NCBI GenBank assembly: GCA_033782935.1
Contig: JAWQEG010001541.1
Span: forward strand, 1-64,000
Direction of reading: 5' to 3'
DNA from: Petrolisthes cinctipes
Lineage: Eukaryota > Arthropoda > Malacostraca > Decapoda > Porcellanidae
Length of the DNA stretch: 64,000 bases
This document shows, in pieces, positions 31,384 to 43,051 of this stretch (its first letter is position 1; every line of letters starts with the position of its first letter). A model generated the notes under the pieces. It searched no databases. It saw only the letters and a list, made by a program, of their open reading frames with translations, and had not been told where the DNA came from. The position numbers were made by a program, and so were the translations under genes.

Positions 31384-34300
31384 TGATTGCCGGCTGGATG
31401 TCATCTCCTGGAATGTATGTGGTATCACCAGTTATGCTAAGCTCACTCAACTCAAGGCCTATGTATTTCGTCATCATCCCAGTGTTATTTTTCTCCAGGA
31501 AGCATTTCCAGGACGGCCGCTCGCTGCTGGGCAAGCTCCTCCCCTCTCAGGTTATGTGCCATATGTTCATCTGGTAAGGAATGGTCTCCTGACTTACATA
31601 CATAGCTCCTTGCCACATCGCCTTCTCCGTACCTCCACTGATCCTGACATGACCTTTCAGCTATTTGAGGTTCTACCTGGGAATGGAGTACTCCAACTAT
31701 GTAATGTCTATTCTGCCCCAGCTAGACTCACTCTTGAGGCTCTTCCTTCTCCAACAGTGCGTGGTATGGTGTATATGGGAGATTTTAATGCTCGGCATTC
31801 TGATTTGGTTGATGGTACTGGCTCTATTAATCGTAATGGTGTTCGTCTCCTTTCATACATCCGCAAGCATCATCTGACACACTGGGACACTGGCGGTGCC
31901 ACTCATTGCCGGGGAGGTACTCTGGATTACATCCTCTCGTTTGGCCTGATATCATCTCAGGTCCAGTGCTTCTCCGTGCCAGACTTATTCTCTGATCACA
32001 TTGCTCTTCGGTTTCATTATTCTCTAACTGCTGGGTCAGGTGCTTCAGCCACTCGTTTGCGTATTGCTGTGCCCCCTAAATATTGCCCGACTTACATCTT
32101 ATTTATGGCCCATGTATTCCCTACATTTGACATATCATCAGCTGAACAGTTGTACTCTGATCTTGTATCTGCTACTCATGACTTTTATAGGCTATACGTC
32201 TCCCGGCCACACCTCCAGCATTGCCATACTGCCCACTCCTGGACGCTGGATGCACGTATACAGGAGGCAAAGGAGGAGGCTGAACGTGATGGCCTATTGT
32301 TTCAAGCCAACCCAACCCCTGTACTACTCCATCGTTACCAGATGTCTAGGGACGCTTTAGTTGCCCTGCAGGATTGTGCTCACACTGAGTCTTGGCAGCA
32401 GTTCACGGACAGCATCAACCAGCAAACAAGTGTGGCTTCTATGTGGCACCTCATCCGTCGGGTTGTTAAAAAGACGCCGGCCACTGCTCGTCATCACACT
32501 CCTGCCGACTATGCCAAACAACTTGTCGATGCCTGGTCAGAACAATCTACCCCAGCCAGTCTACCCATCCACATACAAGATGCACACGCTTCCCGTGCTG
32601 CTGTCCATCGGCTACGTCTAATGTCTGCTCTGTTACAAGATGATGACAATGATGCAGAGGAGATAACAGAGGAGGAGTTGCGCCGTGCTCTCATTCGAGG
32701 TAGAGCTTCTTCCCCTGGTGATGATGGTATTACTTATGCTGTGCTGCGCCTACTTCAACAAGTTCTTGGGAACCCTCTACTTCGACTGTACAATCTTTGT
32801 CTTCGTGACGGTTGTGTACCACGAGCCTGGACCAGCAGCACAATAATACCCATCCCTAAGCCCGGCACTGCGAAGTTCAGGCCTATTTCCCTTACTTCCT
32901 GTTTCTGTAAAGTTATGGAGAGAATCTTACTCAATCGTCTCATGTACAGACTGCAGGATTGCCTTTCTCCATGGCTGTTTGGTTTCCTTCCCCAGCGGAG
33001 CACACATCACTGCCTAGTCGACCTGTACTCTCGCCTTTCCAGGGACAGTGTGGTGGCCTTCATTGACCTTCGAAGTGCCTTCGATGTTGCTAATAGAGAC
33101 GTCATTTTGGATCAACTGGTTGACTTTGGGATAAAGGGTAATCTACTACGGTGGATTCGGGAATACCTGAGTAACAGGACCTCCCGTGTGTTTTTCAGTG
33201 GTGCACTCAGTCCTTTGCGCAGTTTTCATCTTGGTACGCCTCAAGGTGGTGTTCTCAGCCCATTGTTATTTAATATTCTGATGCATCGGTTGCTCACTTC
33301 TCTCCCTGATATTCCTGGAACTACAATTACGTGCTATGCTGATGATATCTGAGTTCATTCTACCTCACCAAGGGATCTCCAGCGGTTTCTTGACTCCTTC
33401 TCTGTGGCCTCCTCTCACTGTGGCATTATTGTCTCCCCAGATAAGAGCAGAATATTCACCTGCCGCCTTCCTCAAGCTCGGCCAGTGTTCACCATTGGAG
33501 GGACTGTCATTCCCATGTGTTCCCAGTACTGCTACCTGGGTGCGCCAGTCAATATTTGGCCGATTGTCCCTGCCAGACCTCAAGACCATCCCATTGTCCA
33601 GGACTTATTGGGTCGTCTCCAGCGCCGACTTACACCACTTCAATGGCTATCTAACAACTCCTCGGGCATCTCCATCCCAGTAGCCAGGACCATCTATATT
33701 GCTTTTATCCGTTCAGTTGTTGATTACCTTTCCCAAGCTTTGATTCAACTTCCTAGGGCTACTCTGGAAACTTTAGAAAAATTTGAGAATAGAGCAATGA
33801 GAATTATTCTCGGCTGTCCAATGTCGACCAGGATAGTGAACATGCAGCGTGAGTTGCGTCTTCCCCCATTAGTGGAGAGAATTTATTCTAATGTTACTTG
33901 CTTCACTGTCAAGTGCCTCCATTTCCCACATCTTTCACCCCATTACTCTCAGTTAGTCAGGACTTCTCTTAGACCAAACTACCCGGTCCCTCCCATACTG
34001 CCTGCTGGACGTACTCTTATAAGGTCTGTTTCCTCTGGTCTCCGTGGTCTTAATATAGATATAATGGTTGCAGACGTCCCCCCAGGGCCCCCTCCATGGA
34101 TGCTACCAACACCTGATGTGAGCTTTACACCTACTTCCAAGTCGGAGCTGCATTCTCTACAGCGGCAGTTGGCTCTGGAACACATAGAAACAGTGACTTC
34201 CTCCATCACAGATCCATACTGCCTCTACACGGATGGCTCATTGCAGGTGGATGGTGCAGCAGGTTGTGCTGTTTTCTCGCCTGACCTGGAGTCACCTCCA

Positions 34301-35064
34301 GGGGGCTGGGTTGGCCGTCGTCTCTGTAACCACTCTAGCTCAACATTGTGTGAACTGTATGCCATTCTGGATGCTGTTAGTCTTGTTTGTCAACGTGGAG
34401 TGAATGCTGCCATTTTTTGTGACTCCAAACCTGCCCTTCATTCCCTCTTTAGTGTTCAGCCCACACACTCTACTGTTATTCAGCAGATTTTATCGTTTTG
34501 GCCTTATTGCATCACCGTAACTTGACTGTCAAATTTTTATGGGTGCCATCCCATGTAGGTTTACTTCACAGTGGTACAGTTGACAGACTCGCAAAGGAAG
34601 CCTGCCATCTGCCTCCTCGTAGTGCTGGACGTCCTCTCTCCCTGACATGTTACCTCTCTAAAGTCCGCTCCACCGCTCTCCTCCCTGTACGGCGACGCAG
34701 GGATGCAGAGAGGCCCTTCAGCATCTCCATCACACATTATGAGTCTGTCTGCCGTCACAAATATTCCTACCGTCGTCGAGGCCTCATGGTTCGGAGGCAC
34801 AATGTGGTCTCTGCTCGTTTGAGGCTTGGATACCGGCCACCGTGGCAGGTTGCTGGGATGCAGGGTGAGCCTCCCTTCACTGAGTGTCGCTTGTGTCGAG
34901 CGCCTCGTGCTAACACTATAGAGCACTATTGCCTAGCCTGCCCCACTGTCCGACACTTGCTGCCCCAGGGCCTGCCACTTGATGTGGTTTGTCGACACCT
35001 GCTGAACCATCAGGTTCTGGAGGAACTTCTGATGCGCCACCCTCGTTTTGGTGGATTTAAGTAG
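31360..35064 (+). pseudogene. LINE ORF2: endonuclease, RT, RNase H, CCHC
   Basis: The frame opens upstream inside ORF1, but recognisable protein begins at DCRLDVISWNVCG (about 31385). Endonuclease motifs: FLQEAF, VYMGDFNARHSDL, GGTLDYILSF, FSDHIALRF. RT motifs: SSPGDDGITYAVL, KFRPISLTSCFCKVMER, FGFLPQRST, AFIDLRSAFD, GTPQGGVLSPLLF and the catalytic CYADDI. An in-frame TGA (33350-33352) follows YADDI directly, then the same frame runs on to 34525. RNase H: LYTDGSLQ, LCELYAIL, FCDSKPAL; a frameshift near 34495 leads to KFLWVPSHVGL and DRLAKEA. It closes with CRLCRAPRANTIEHYCLAC and FGGFK*. One nonsense codon and one frameshift are the only lesions seen. Confidence 0.9.
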
Positions 35065-35169
35065 GTCATGATGTGAGTGTGTGTGCGCATGTGTGTGTGC
35101 TTGTGTGTGTATGTGGTCATTGGGTTCTCGTGAGTCCCGCTTACCCTTGTGTACTGTTGTCTGCCTATT

Positions 35170-35190
35170 GACTGACGCTACGGTGCAATG

Positions 35191-35222
<32 letters not shown>
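35170..35222 (+). repeat. LINE poly(A) tail
   Basis: 'gaatt' followed by roughly 28 A residues closes the LINE directly before the second target-site copy. Confidence 0.9.
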
Positions 35223-35227
<5 letters not shown>

Positions 35228-35850
35228 AGACTTCATACCTTGTGGCCCATATTTATCTTAAGTGTTCCCTTGTCGCCTCGTGTGTCAAAGTGGCAGTACA
35301 GGAAGGAAACCTGTCTGTTGAAGGAATTCATTTATTGCTTGGTAATGACATAGCAGGTAAACTTGTGGTACCTAATGTTCTAACTGTAGAAAAGTCTTTA
35401 CCTGTATTCCCTTCTGAACCTTCCGATGTTTTTCCCTCCTGCGTGTTGACTTGTTCACAGGTCCAACAAGCCTCTCAGAAGCAATGTCAGTCTCCGTCAC
35501 TTTCCATGCCTCCTTTTGATATTATCTCTAAAGTAGATTTGATACTGGCACAGGAAACTAACCTTTCTTTAGCTGCAGGGCGACATGCTGCTCTAGACAA
35601 AAAGGATGTAGACATCCTACCTGCCTTCTATTATGATCAAGGTGTACTCATGAGTGCATACCGGCCTCTAACACTATCAGCCAATTATTATTGGTCAGAA
35701 ACCCATCAGATTGTGTTACCTAGTTCAGTACACTCAGATGTATTAAAGCTAGCTCATGACGGTTACAGTGGACATCTTGGGTTTCGTAAAACTTACTATA
35801 AACTTACTAAAATCGCGCGTCAAATGTACCGCTCGAACAGAAGTTAGAAC
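35223..35850 (+). pseudogene. Gmr1/Gypsy-type element resumed: protease end and integrase start
   Basis: Continues the protease frame (AHIYLKCSLVASCVKVAVQE), then HLLLGNDIAGKLVVPNV, a linker with DLILAQETNLSLAAGRHA, and finally QIVLPSSVHSDVLKL followed by AHDGYSGHLGFRKTYYKL, the HHCC-type zinc-binding start of an integrase (35700-35820). Integrase following the protease without RT or RNase H between is the order of Gmr1-like Gypsy elements, not of canonical Gypsy. The frame ends at 35846; the rest of the element is missing, and an LTR of another element starts 93 bp further on. Confidence 0.8.
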
Positions 35851-35942
35851 TGAAATTTTCAGTTACCCAATGCCTTAGCCAGGCCCATGACTGATGTCAT
35901 GGTTGAATAGTCTGGACATGACACCCATATGCATGACACCAT
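35851..35942. other. Unassigned 92 bp between two LTR elements
   Basis: Contains the imperfect inverted repeat 'catgactgatgtcatg' and 'gacatgacaccc..gcatgacacc'. No match to either neighbouring element was seen. Confidence 0.4.
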
Positions 35943-36668
35943 TGTATCCGCGGCTGATCACGTTCGCGATACATGATACACCTATGGTGGTGGAACATAC
36001 CGTTAGGCCAAAGCAGTTCAAGCTAGTTTCATTAGATACAACATCCTTTGAAAAGTGCTGAGTAGCAGCGTGAGGGAATCTTCCATGCTGAGCTACTGAT
36101 TGCTAGATTCACTCTGTAATTATCTATATGTTAATCTCTCTACTATAATCAACTCCATATTGTCATCTCGTATGTAGAGAAAGGGACAATATATATTTAC
36201 TCACTTTATTCTTATATAAACTCATATCTAACTTATCCAGATTTCATATGTAAGCTTAGCATTGTAAATAGCATCATCGACAACCTGTCATCTGAGAAAG
36301 GGTGTTGCAGTGTATACCACGAGCGGGGACTACCAGAGAGAGAAGGCGCATTACAAGCCCTATCTTGGCTACAACAGGTTCACCTCCTACCTTATATTAG
36401 AGAGACACGAGTTGTCTGTATAACCTGTAACCTATACATAATATATTCAGTAAATAGAGACAAGTCCACGAGTTTACTCTAAACCTTGAGTAACTAACTT
36501 AGTTCCCCAGGAAGACTAGAGTGGTAGTTCAGAGCAACGGTAAGTTGGCTGAAACCAGAGGTCTACATCGGCGTAGTAAGTAATACTAGCCCGAGAGAGT
36601 AAGTGAGAGTTTCCAGCAGGTGTTTCCGAGAGAAGCTGTTACTGAGCTTGGACGACTCCACGAGTACA
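35943..36668 (+). repeat. 5' LTR, 726 bp
   Basis: Starts TGTATCCGCGG and ends GAGTACA (TG...CA). The first 35 bp hold an inverted repeat (TGTATC...GATACA). A TATATAAA box is at 36213-36220. It is identical in length to the 3' LTR. Confidence 0.95.
36213..36220 (+). promoter_or_regulatory. Putative TATA box in 5' LTR
   Basis: TATATAAA, also present at 52219-52226 in the 3' LTR. Position about 270 bp into the LTR leaves room for R and U5. Function is inferred only. Confidence 0.4.
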
Positions 36669-36671
36669 TAA

Positions 36672-36684
36672 TGGTGGCAGCGGT
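36672..36684 (+). promoter_or_regulatory. Primer binding site, tRNA-Leu type
   Basis: TGGTGGCAGCGGT lies three bases after the LTR. It is the exact complement of a tRNA-Leu 3' end (ACCGCTGCCA plus CCA). Minus-strand DNA synthesis would start here. The next bases (AAGGGAT) resemble the tRNA complement with a small slip. Confidence 0.75.
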
Positions 36685-37241
36685 AAGGGATACGTAACAT
36701 TCACAGTGTCCTGTATTAATTCTATATTCCAAACAGAATAATTGTGTATGTGGGTGGCGGCTTGGGCGTTTTTCCTCGTTGGTAACACTGACGGAGCGAG
36801 AGCGAGCCTGAGCGATACCAGCTGGGGGTTGCCAGCTAATGGTGGCTGCGTAACCTAACCTACTTTAATCAGGCATTTTTCCCTGTGTGCTTTTCCCAGG
36901 GAAAAAGAGGATTTGTCTGTTGTGGGTATCTCATCTGGGAAGGAACAAGGACGGACTTAGGAGGGTGAACCCGAAGAGTGAACGGGAGCTGTGAGAGGAA
37001 CGACTGGCCAGCGTTTACTCTGGGGGTGTGTGGCATCTACACATTCCTTTACTATGTGTGCTGAACATCTCTGTAATCTTCAATTTCTCCATCGGTTAGT
37101 TATTTTAATTCTATACACATACACAGTGAACATTAAACACACAATAGTAACATGTTTTTGAGGTATTTTTATATGCCTATGTATTTTTTATAATTTTTAT
37201 TATATGTTGTGGTGAGTGTATAGGAATTATTTCTACAGGAC
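36685..37241 (+). other. Leader region of the LTR element
   Basis: About 560 bp without an ORF between the primer site and the first gag ATG. It includes G-rich sequence around 36770-36850. A packaging signal would be expected here but nothing specific can be shown. Confidence 0.5.
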
Positions 37242-38955
37242 ATGTTTAAGAAATTTAGAACGACAAAGACTATAATCCCAGGGGATTCATCAGAGGATTC
37301 AGACAGTAGTAGCAGTTTTGAGGGGAACTAAACTTTCCACCTACTCCCAATACCACTAATATACATGAGCAGTTAAGGGGACTGAATAGTCCAGTGCCAG
37401 GGCAGTTAAGAAGTGGATATCAATTTCGTGTAGAGGGAAGTGACGAAATAGAGGAAACACGGGAAAACGTGTTTAAGTTACCGCCAAAAGGGCGAGGAAA
37501 GGGTAATAAAAATACTACTGTTGTACAAGCTACAATTCCAATGGCGACTGCAAGCATCAGTGCTGTTGGGGAAGCAGCCCAGGCGACAGGGCAGAATGTC
37601 ACTAACCCTAGTATACAAGGCAATTTGGTGGGTAGCGCCCACGGAAATCAGCCATCGAATATTATGAGAGTGTTTACAGGTGAGGATTCAGTACCAAAGT
37701 TTGATGGGGATCCAAATAAGAATTATACAATAGAGGAATGTATACGGAGACTTGAGCAGTCTTTCGTGGAGTATAATATTACCGGGGATAGAGGTAAAAT
37801 AGGATATGCAGACTCGAGGATTGAAGGGGAGTTTGCAAGGCAGTTATTAAACTGTAGTTGTCTGTTGGGGAGGTCGTCAAGGGAACAACAGACGTGGGAG
37901 GAGTTTAAAAAAGCATTAATTACAGTGTACCGAAGGTCGGCTCCAGAGGGATGCTCTGCGTGGGCACATAGAACATTCACGGACTTAGGTTTAAAGGCGT
38001 GGATTACACCACTAGAATAGCAGTATCAAAGGCGGGTGCTATACGTAAGGATATACAAGATTGTATACAGGACAACAATTGGTCTAAGGATGTTAATGGG
38101 GAACAATGGATGAAGGTAAACGACGCCTGTGAGATGTTTGAATATCTCTTGATGTATATAGGTCTATCAGAGGAGGACCAGAGGAGAGTCCGGAAAAAAA
38201 AGTTGGAGTGAGGTAAGGGAATCTGGCATTTGATTAATGAGTTAAAACAGGAAATCAGAGATCCCTTGGTTGTTAGACCATTTCGCAACCAAAATGTTAC
38301 GAAGGTACAGACTTCGGTATTGCAAACGGAAGTAACTGACAGGAGGTCAGAGGGCGAGCCGCAGACAGGCGTAAATGCGGTCGCGGGGCAAAGGAATACA
38401 AGGGGTGGAAATTCATCTGCGAGGTACCAGGTAGAATGTGTCCATTGTCGTAAGTGGGGCCATGTAAAGGCCGACTGTCCTCAATTACAGAATAGATCTC
38501 AGGGGGATCAATATAGAGGTTCAATGAACAGGGGTCAGGCATACCGTAGAGGCGCAGCCAGGCGGGCGCGTGGAGGACAAGCTAGAGGACGTGGTAGAGC
38601 GTACCACTATGTACATCAGGATAATTATCAACAAGGAAGAGGTTATGTACCTCCCGGACAGAGTAAGCGGTGTGAAATCCATGAATGGTCGAATCATATA
38701 ACGGCAGACTGTGGAGTAATAATACGAGCTATGCATGAAGAAAAATCCCATATGGAGGTCCGGCGATCAGGGTCGGATGAGGCATTACGACACAAGGACG
38801 AGAGGAAGAGAATGTCTAGAGATATAGAATTCTCCATAGTGTCAGCAGTCAGTAGAAGTAATCATTTAGCCGTAGGAAATGTAACAATAGGGGGAATATT
38901 AGAAAACATCATTCTGAGAGGAGTTATGCATTGCAAGAGCCACAATACCAACTGA
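37242..38955 (+). pseudogene. gag of the LTR element
   Basis: Likely start ATG 37242 (MFKKFRTTKTIIPGD); a 2-base insertion near 37330 shifts the frame. The capsid region follows at 37394-38020 (FDGDPNKNYTIEECIRRLEQ, then WEEFKKALITVY), then a frameshift near 37990 and an in-frame TGA at 38209-38211. The third segment (38212-38955) has a zinc knuckle CVHCRKWGHVKADC, an Arg/Gly-rich tract (RRGAARRARGGQARGRGRAY) and a second Cys/His cluster CEIHEWSNHITADC. It overlaps pol by 25 bp in the -1 frame, as in elements that make Gag-Pol by frameshifting. The protease DSG motif expected near 38900 is not recognisable. Confidence 0.85.
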
Positions 38956-41900
38956 GTGGGGTGTCAGGAACTACAGTGGATGTTCTTGGAGTTGTGAGGT
39001 TGCCAGTTCACTTCCGGGGTAGTTCAAGTTTTGCTGCATCATTTTATGTTGTAAGTAAATTTCATCCTATGGCAAGCGGGTTGCTTGGATTGTCAACCAT
39101 GGATGAAAGGAAGATTGAGGTGTACCCAGGGGAGGGTTTAATTGTTCATGAAAATGTACCTTATATGTGTATGGCAACCCCGCAACCCAAACACTCAGAC
39201 AAAGAGGTTAAAACGGTGGGTTATGTAAGGGGCTTTGAAGAGAAGTCAACCCAAAGGGTCAAACAAGATAGACTATGCGACACTGCTGGGGAGGAAGTCA
39301 CGCGTTGGACTGTTGTTACTGCTATTGTACCTGATGCGCACAGGCTGCAACCACAGGAAATGATTCAGTTCAAGGTGTGTTTGAAAGGAGTGAAAGAAGG
39401 CGTAGATGTGGTATGCATGTCTGAAACATGTAAGTTGAAAGGGGTGTCGCTAGAGTCTACCTTGACTACAGTAAAGTCAGGGGGCGAGACTGTGGTGCTG
39501 GCTGTAAATAATACAGGAGTAGAGATTGAAGTTAAGCCAGGCAGTCAATTGTGTGATTTTCTCGTATACCATGGTATGGTATTAGAGCCAAAGCATAACC
39601 TACCAGTTGTGAGTGTTGTTGGTTGTATTGGTGCATCTCCTTCGTCAGAATTGAGAAGTCAAGTTAAAACTGGGGGAAACTCAGAAGGGAAAGAAGAGTT
39701 GTTACAGTTACTTCAAGGGTATAGGAAGGTTATAGCTCTTGCAGGGGAACCATTAGGTAGTACAGACCTAACTTCACATGTGATTAAGTTAAAGCGAGAA
39801 GCACAACCCAGTTACATAAAATCATATAGGCTTCCCCATTCACAAAGACAGATAGTGGACGATACGGTGAAGGATATGTTAAAACAGAAGGTTATTGAAC
39901 CTTCGACCTCTCCTTGGAGTAGTCCCATATCTTTGGTTCCAAAGAAGGATGGAACATATAGACCTGTTATTGACTATAGGAGAGTAAATCAGCAGACCGT
40001 CCCTGATAAATACCCAATGCCTCACTTGAATGACCTGTTGCAGGCTATAGGTGAGGGAAATAAGGTGTTTTCTACCTTGGATTTGCTGTCAGGATATTGG
40101 CAGGTGCCAGTTCACGAGCAGTCTCGTGACATCACGGCTTTTTCCACTCATCAGGGTCATTATCAGTTTCGCAGGATGCCATTTGGGCTCTGCAATGCCC
40201 CTACGACTTTCCAAAGACTAGTGAACAATGTATTGGCGGGGTTAATTGGGAAAGATGCATTAGTATACCTAGATCACATAATTATTTTCTCAAAGGATGT
40301 GCCTACGCACTTGGAGAAATTAAGAAAGGTATTGGAACGTTTAGCATCAGCTGGTTTGAAGCTAAAACTTAGTAAGTGTGAATTCTTGAAACAAAAGATT
40401 AAGTATTTGGGGCATGAAGTAGACGAGTCAGGTATACATGTGAATCAGGATAAGATAAAGGCTATCTTAAAGTTTCCAACACCGACCAAGGCAGATCATG
40501 TACGATCTTTTCTGGGACTAGCGGGTTTCTACAGGAGTTTTGTGTATCAGTTTTCTAGCAAGGCAGCACCTTTGATTAAACTGTTGAAGCAGACAAATAA
40601 GTTTGAATGGGGTCAACCACAAGAAGAGGCAGTTAGTATATTAAAGGAGGCTCTGATGCAACCACCTGTTTTGGCTTTCCCAGATTTCAAGAAACCTTTT
40701 ATTTTACATACAGATGCATCGGGGGTTGGACTTGGGGCAGTATTGGCACAAGAAGATGAGGGGGGAAAGTTAAAACCCATTGGCTACGCAAGTAAGGCGT
40801 TAAATGATACAGAGAAAAAATATAGTGTTACACATCAGGAGGCATATGCCATAGTGTGGGCCTTGAAACATTTTCATCCTATTATTTTTGGTTACTCTAT
40901 TACAGTTTGTACTGATCATCGCCCATGTCTCGAGTTGTTCAAGGGGAAGAATATGACCGGGAAGTTAGCACGATGGCACTTGACTATTCTGGAGTTCAGT
41001 CCTACTTTCAATTTTGTACCTGGTAAGATTAATGTAGTTGCAGATGCATTAAGTCGACAGACTGTGAACTCTGTAACCACATTGAGTACAATATCCCCAC
41101 AGAAGTTAAAGACAAAGCAGAGGGAAGATACTATGTGGAAGAGGGTAATTTATGGTCTAGAGTCAGGGGAAGAGGTAGAAGTTCCAGGTCTACCGCTAAG
41201 AACAACAGAGTTTATCCTGAGGGATAATATTATTCATAAGGTAACTGTAGTTAAAGGGGAAGAAACATACAGAATAGTAGTGCCAGGGTCTCTGATAGAA
41301 ACAGTATTAAGGCTTCTTCATGATGCACCACAAGCAGGTCATAAAGGGAGGAACGCTTGTTTAGAAGAAGCTAGGTCGAGGTATTTCTGGTTGAAAATGC
41401 ATAAGGACATAGAAAACCATATAAAGAAATGTGTATCGTGTGCGAGGAACAAAGGAACTACGGGACCACCCGCTCCTCTGCAAACATTTCCAAGTCCTGC
41501 TAAACCTTGGGATGTGGTAGCCATAGATGTGTTACAGCTACCTAAAAGTTATCAGGGATCAATGTATTTGTTGACTTGTGTGGATCACTTCAGTAGGTTT
41601 GTTGTGTTAGCTCCTCTACAAGATAAATCAGCTCAGTCCATTGCACATGCATTAGTAAACTTATTGTTTTGTACATACACTATACCCCGTGTGCTGTTGT
41701 CAGACAATGGGACAGAATTTAGAAATAGTGTCCTAGAAGAAATCTGCAAGCTCTACAATATTAAGCAGGTGTTCACGGTTGCATACCATCCTCAAAGTAA
41801 TGGTATGGTGGAGAGAGTAAATAGGTTCATTTCAAGCAGGCTGGGAAGATTGGTTATGCCAGGTAACCGTATGTATAAATAGTTCCATACATTCCTCACT

Positions 41901-42375
41901 GGGAAAGACACCACATTATATTATATATGGTGAGGATAAGGTCCTACTATATGATATATTGGTTGGAAGACCAGGCCCAGTGTATAAGGTAGACGACTAT
42001 GTGAGTGTCCAGGGACACGCTTTTGCAACTATTCACCATGAAGTAAGAAAGCATATGGAAGCCTCACGGGCAGAACATATTGCAAGGCAACATAAGTTTG
42101 CAAAGAAAGTAGAAATTGAGGAAGGAGATGTGGTGATGGTGAAGACTCCAGAGAGACAGAGCAAACTATCTCCGAAATTCAAGGGTCCCTACATTGTAAA
42201 AAGGGTATTGGGAAATAAATTAATAGTTCAGGATAATATAACAGACAAGGATCAACAGGTACACGTGGATAGAATAAAGAAGGTTCCAAAGGAAACGATC
42301 CAAGTGGGAAAAGAAACAGAGTCTGAACCTGAGCAAAGAATGCAATTGAGATCAGGGAAATATCTGGCAAAATAA
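38931..42375 (+). pseudogene. pol: RT, RNase H, integrase
   Basis: Opens in a protease-like C-terminal stretch (ASGLLGLSTMDERKIEVYPG). RT (about residues 300-510): SPWSSPISLVPKKDGTYRPV, DLLSGYWQV, RRMPFGLCNAPTTFQRL, then LVYLDHIIIFSKD, where YLDD has become YLDH: codon CAC at 40275-40277, residue 449. RNase H: LHTDASGVGLGAVL, THQEAYAIVWAL, CTDHRPCLELF, NVVADALSRQ. Integrase: HHCC finger (GHKGRN...CVSCARNKG) and DDE residues in VAIDVLQL, LLSDNGTEF and GMVERVNRF. The frame breaks at 41882 after a deletion and an extra A, resuming as IHSSLGKTPHYIIYG and 41959-42375, with a GPY/F-like end (LSPKFKGPYIVKRVLG). Not functional as it stands. Confidence 0.92.
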
Positions 42376-42684
42376 TCTAATGTTGATTTTGTTCGCAGAC
42401 AATCATGAGGACATTGGGAGTGTTCTGCGTGATGTTGGTTGTGGCGTTCGTGAGTTCCAAGGGTTCGACTAACCAAATAAAACCGTGTGCCTTAGTGGGT
42501 ACCGATGGGAGACTTGAGGTGGTCACGGACGTAATAACAGTAAGACTCAATCTTGGATCTCTGTTGGACCTAAAGACAAGGGTTGATGATTTCCAGCTGA
42601 AATTTCATAACGCCATAGAAATGTCGTCTGCTAAATTAGTGCATTTGTCGCGGCTTCTAGCCGCTTAAATTGTATTTATTGGTT

Positions 42685-42895
42685 GTGAAACCAGCACAGC
42701 TGGATTGCTATAGAATACGCCCCTTCACAAGCCCAGGCCCCGTATAGGCATAATCTGGGTTGGAAGGGTCAATTCCGTGACGTTCATCAGAAGTAAATAA
42801 AATTCAAATCTGGCGCTGTACTGATAGTGGAGCCACCTGGTGGTGGCGCGGTGAGGTATTAAGCTCCTCCTCCGCTGAATACCGCTCGCTCACTC
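42685..42895. repeat. DIRS inverted terminal repeat (recombinase side)
   Basis: 211 bp, the reverse complement of 49839-50049 apart from about three substitutions. It is preceded by a 48-bp extension (42637-42684) that the other terminus lacks. Confidence 0.95.
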
Positions 42896-42948
42896 CAATG
42901 AGAAAGAAGTGAATGCCTGCCGCATCGGGAGGTGGGTGGGACAGTAAA

Positions 42949-43051
42949 AGCTGTGCTGGTTTCACAACCAATAAATACAATTTAAGCGGCTAGAAGCCGC
43001 GACAAATGCACTATTATTGGTATAGTGAAACCAGCACAGCTGGATTGCTAT
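42949..43051. repeat. DIRS internal complementary region (ICR)
   Basis: The first part (42949-43013) is complementary to the left outer end (42637-42701). The second part (43011-43051) is complementary to the right outer end (50023-50063). The parts meet at CTA (43011-43013), complementary to the TAG at the element borders. In DIRS1 such a region is thought to template closure of a single-stranded circle. Confidence 0.9.

Larger units (their letters stand above)
29615..35222 (+). mobile_element. Full-length I-group LINE inserted in Gmr1-like element
   Basis: A 5.6 kb element: a GT-rich 5' UTR (29615-29900), ORF1 (29901-31383), overlapping ORF2 (about 31360-35064), a short 3' UTR with TG repeats, and an A tail of roughly 28 bases ending at 35222. 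A 10-bp target duplication flanks it. When the insert and one TSD copy are ignored, the protease/linker frame of the host element (…SLTSQT, then SYLVAHIYLKC) stays open across the junction, which fixes the ends. ORF RNase H after RT and a zinc-knuckle ORF1 place it in the I-like assemblage. Confidence 0.9.
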
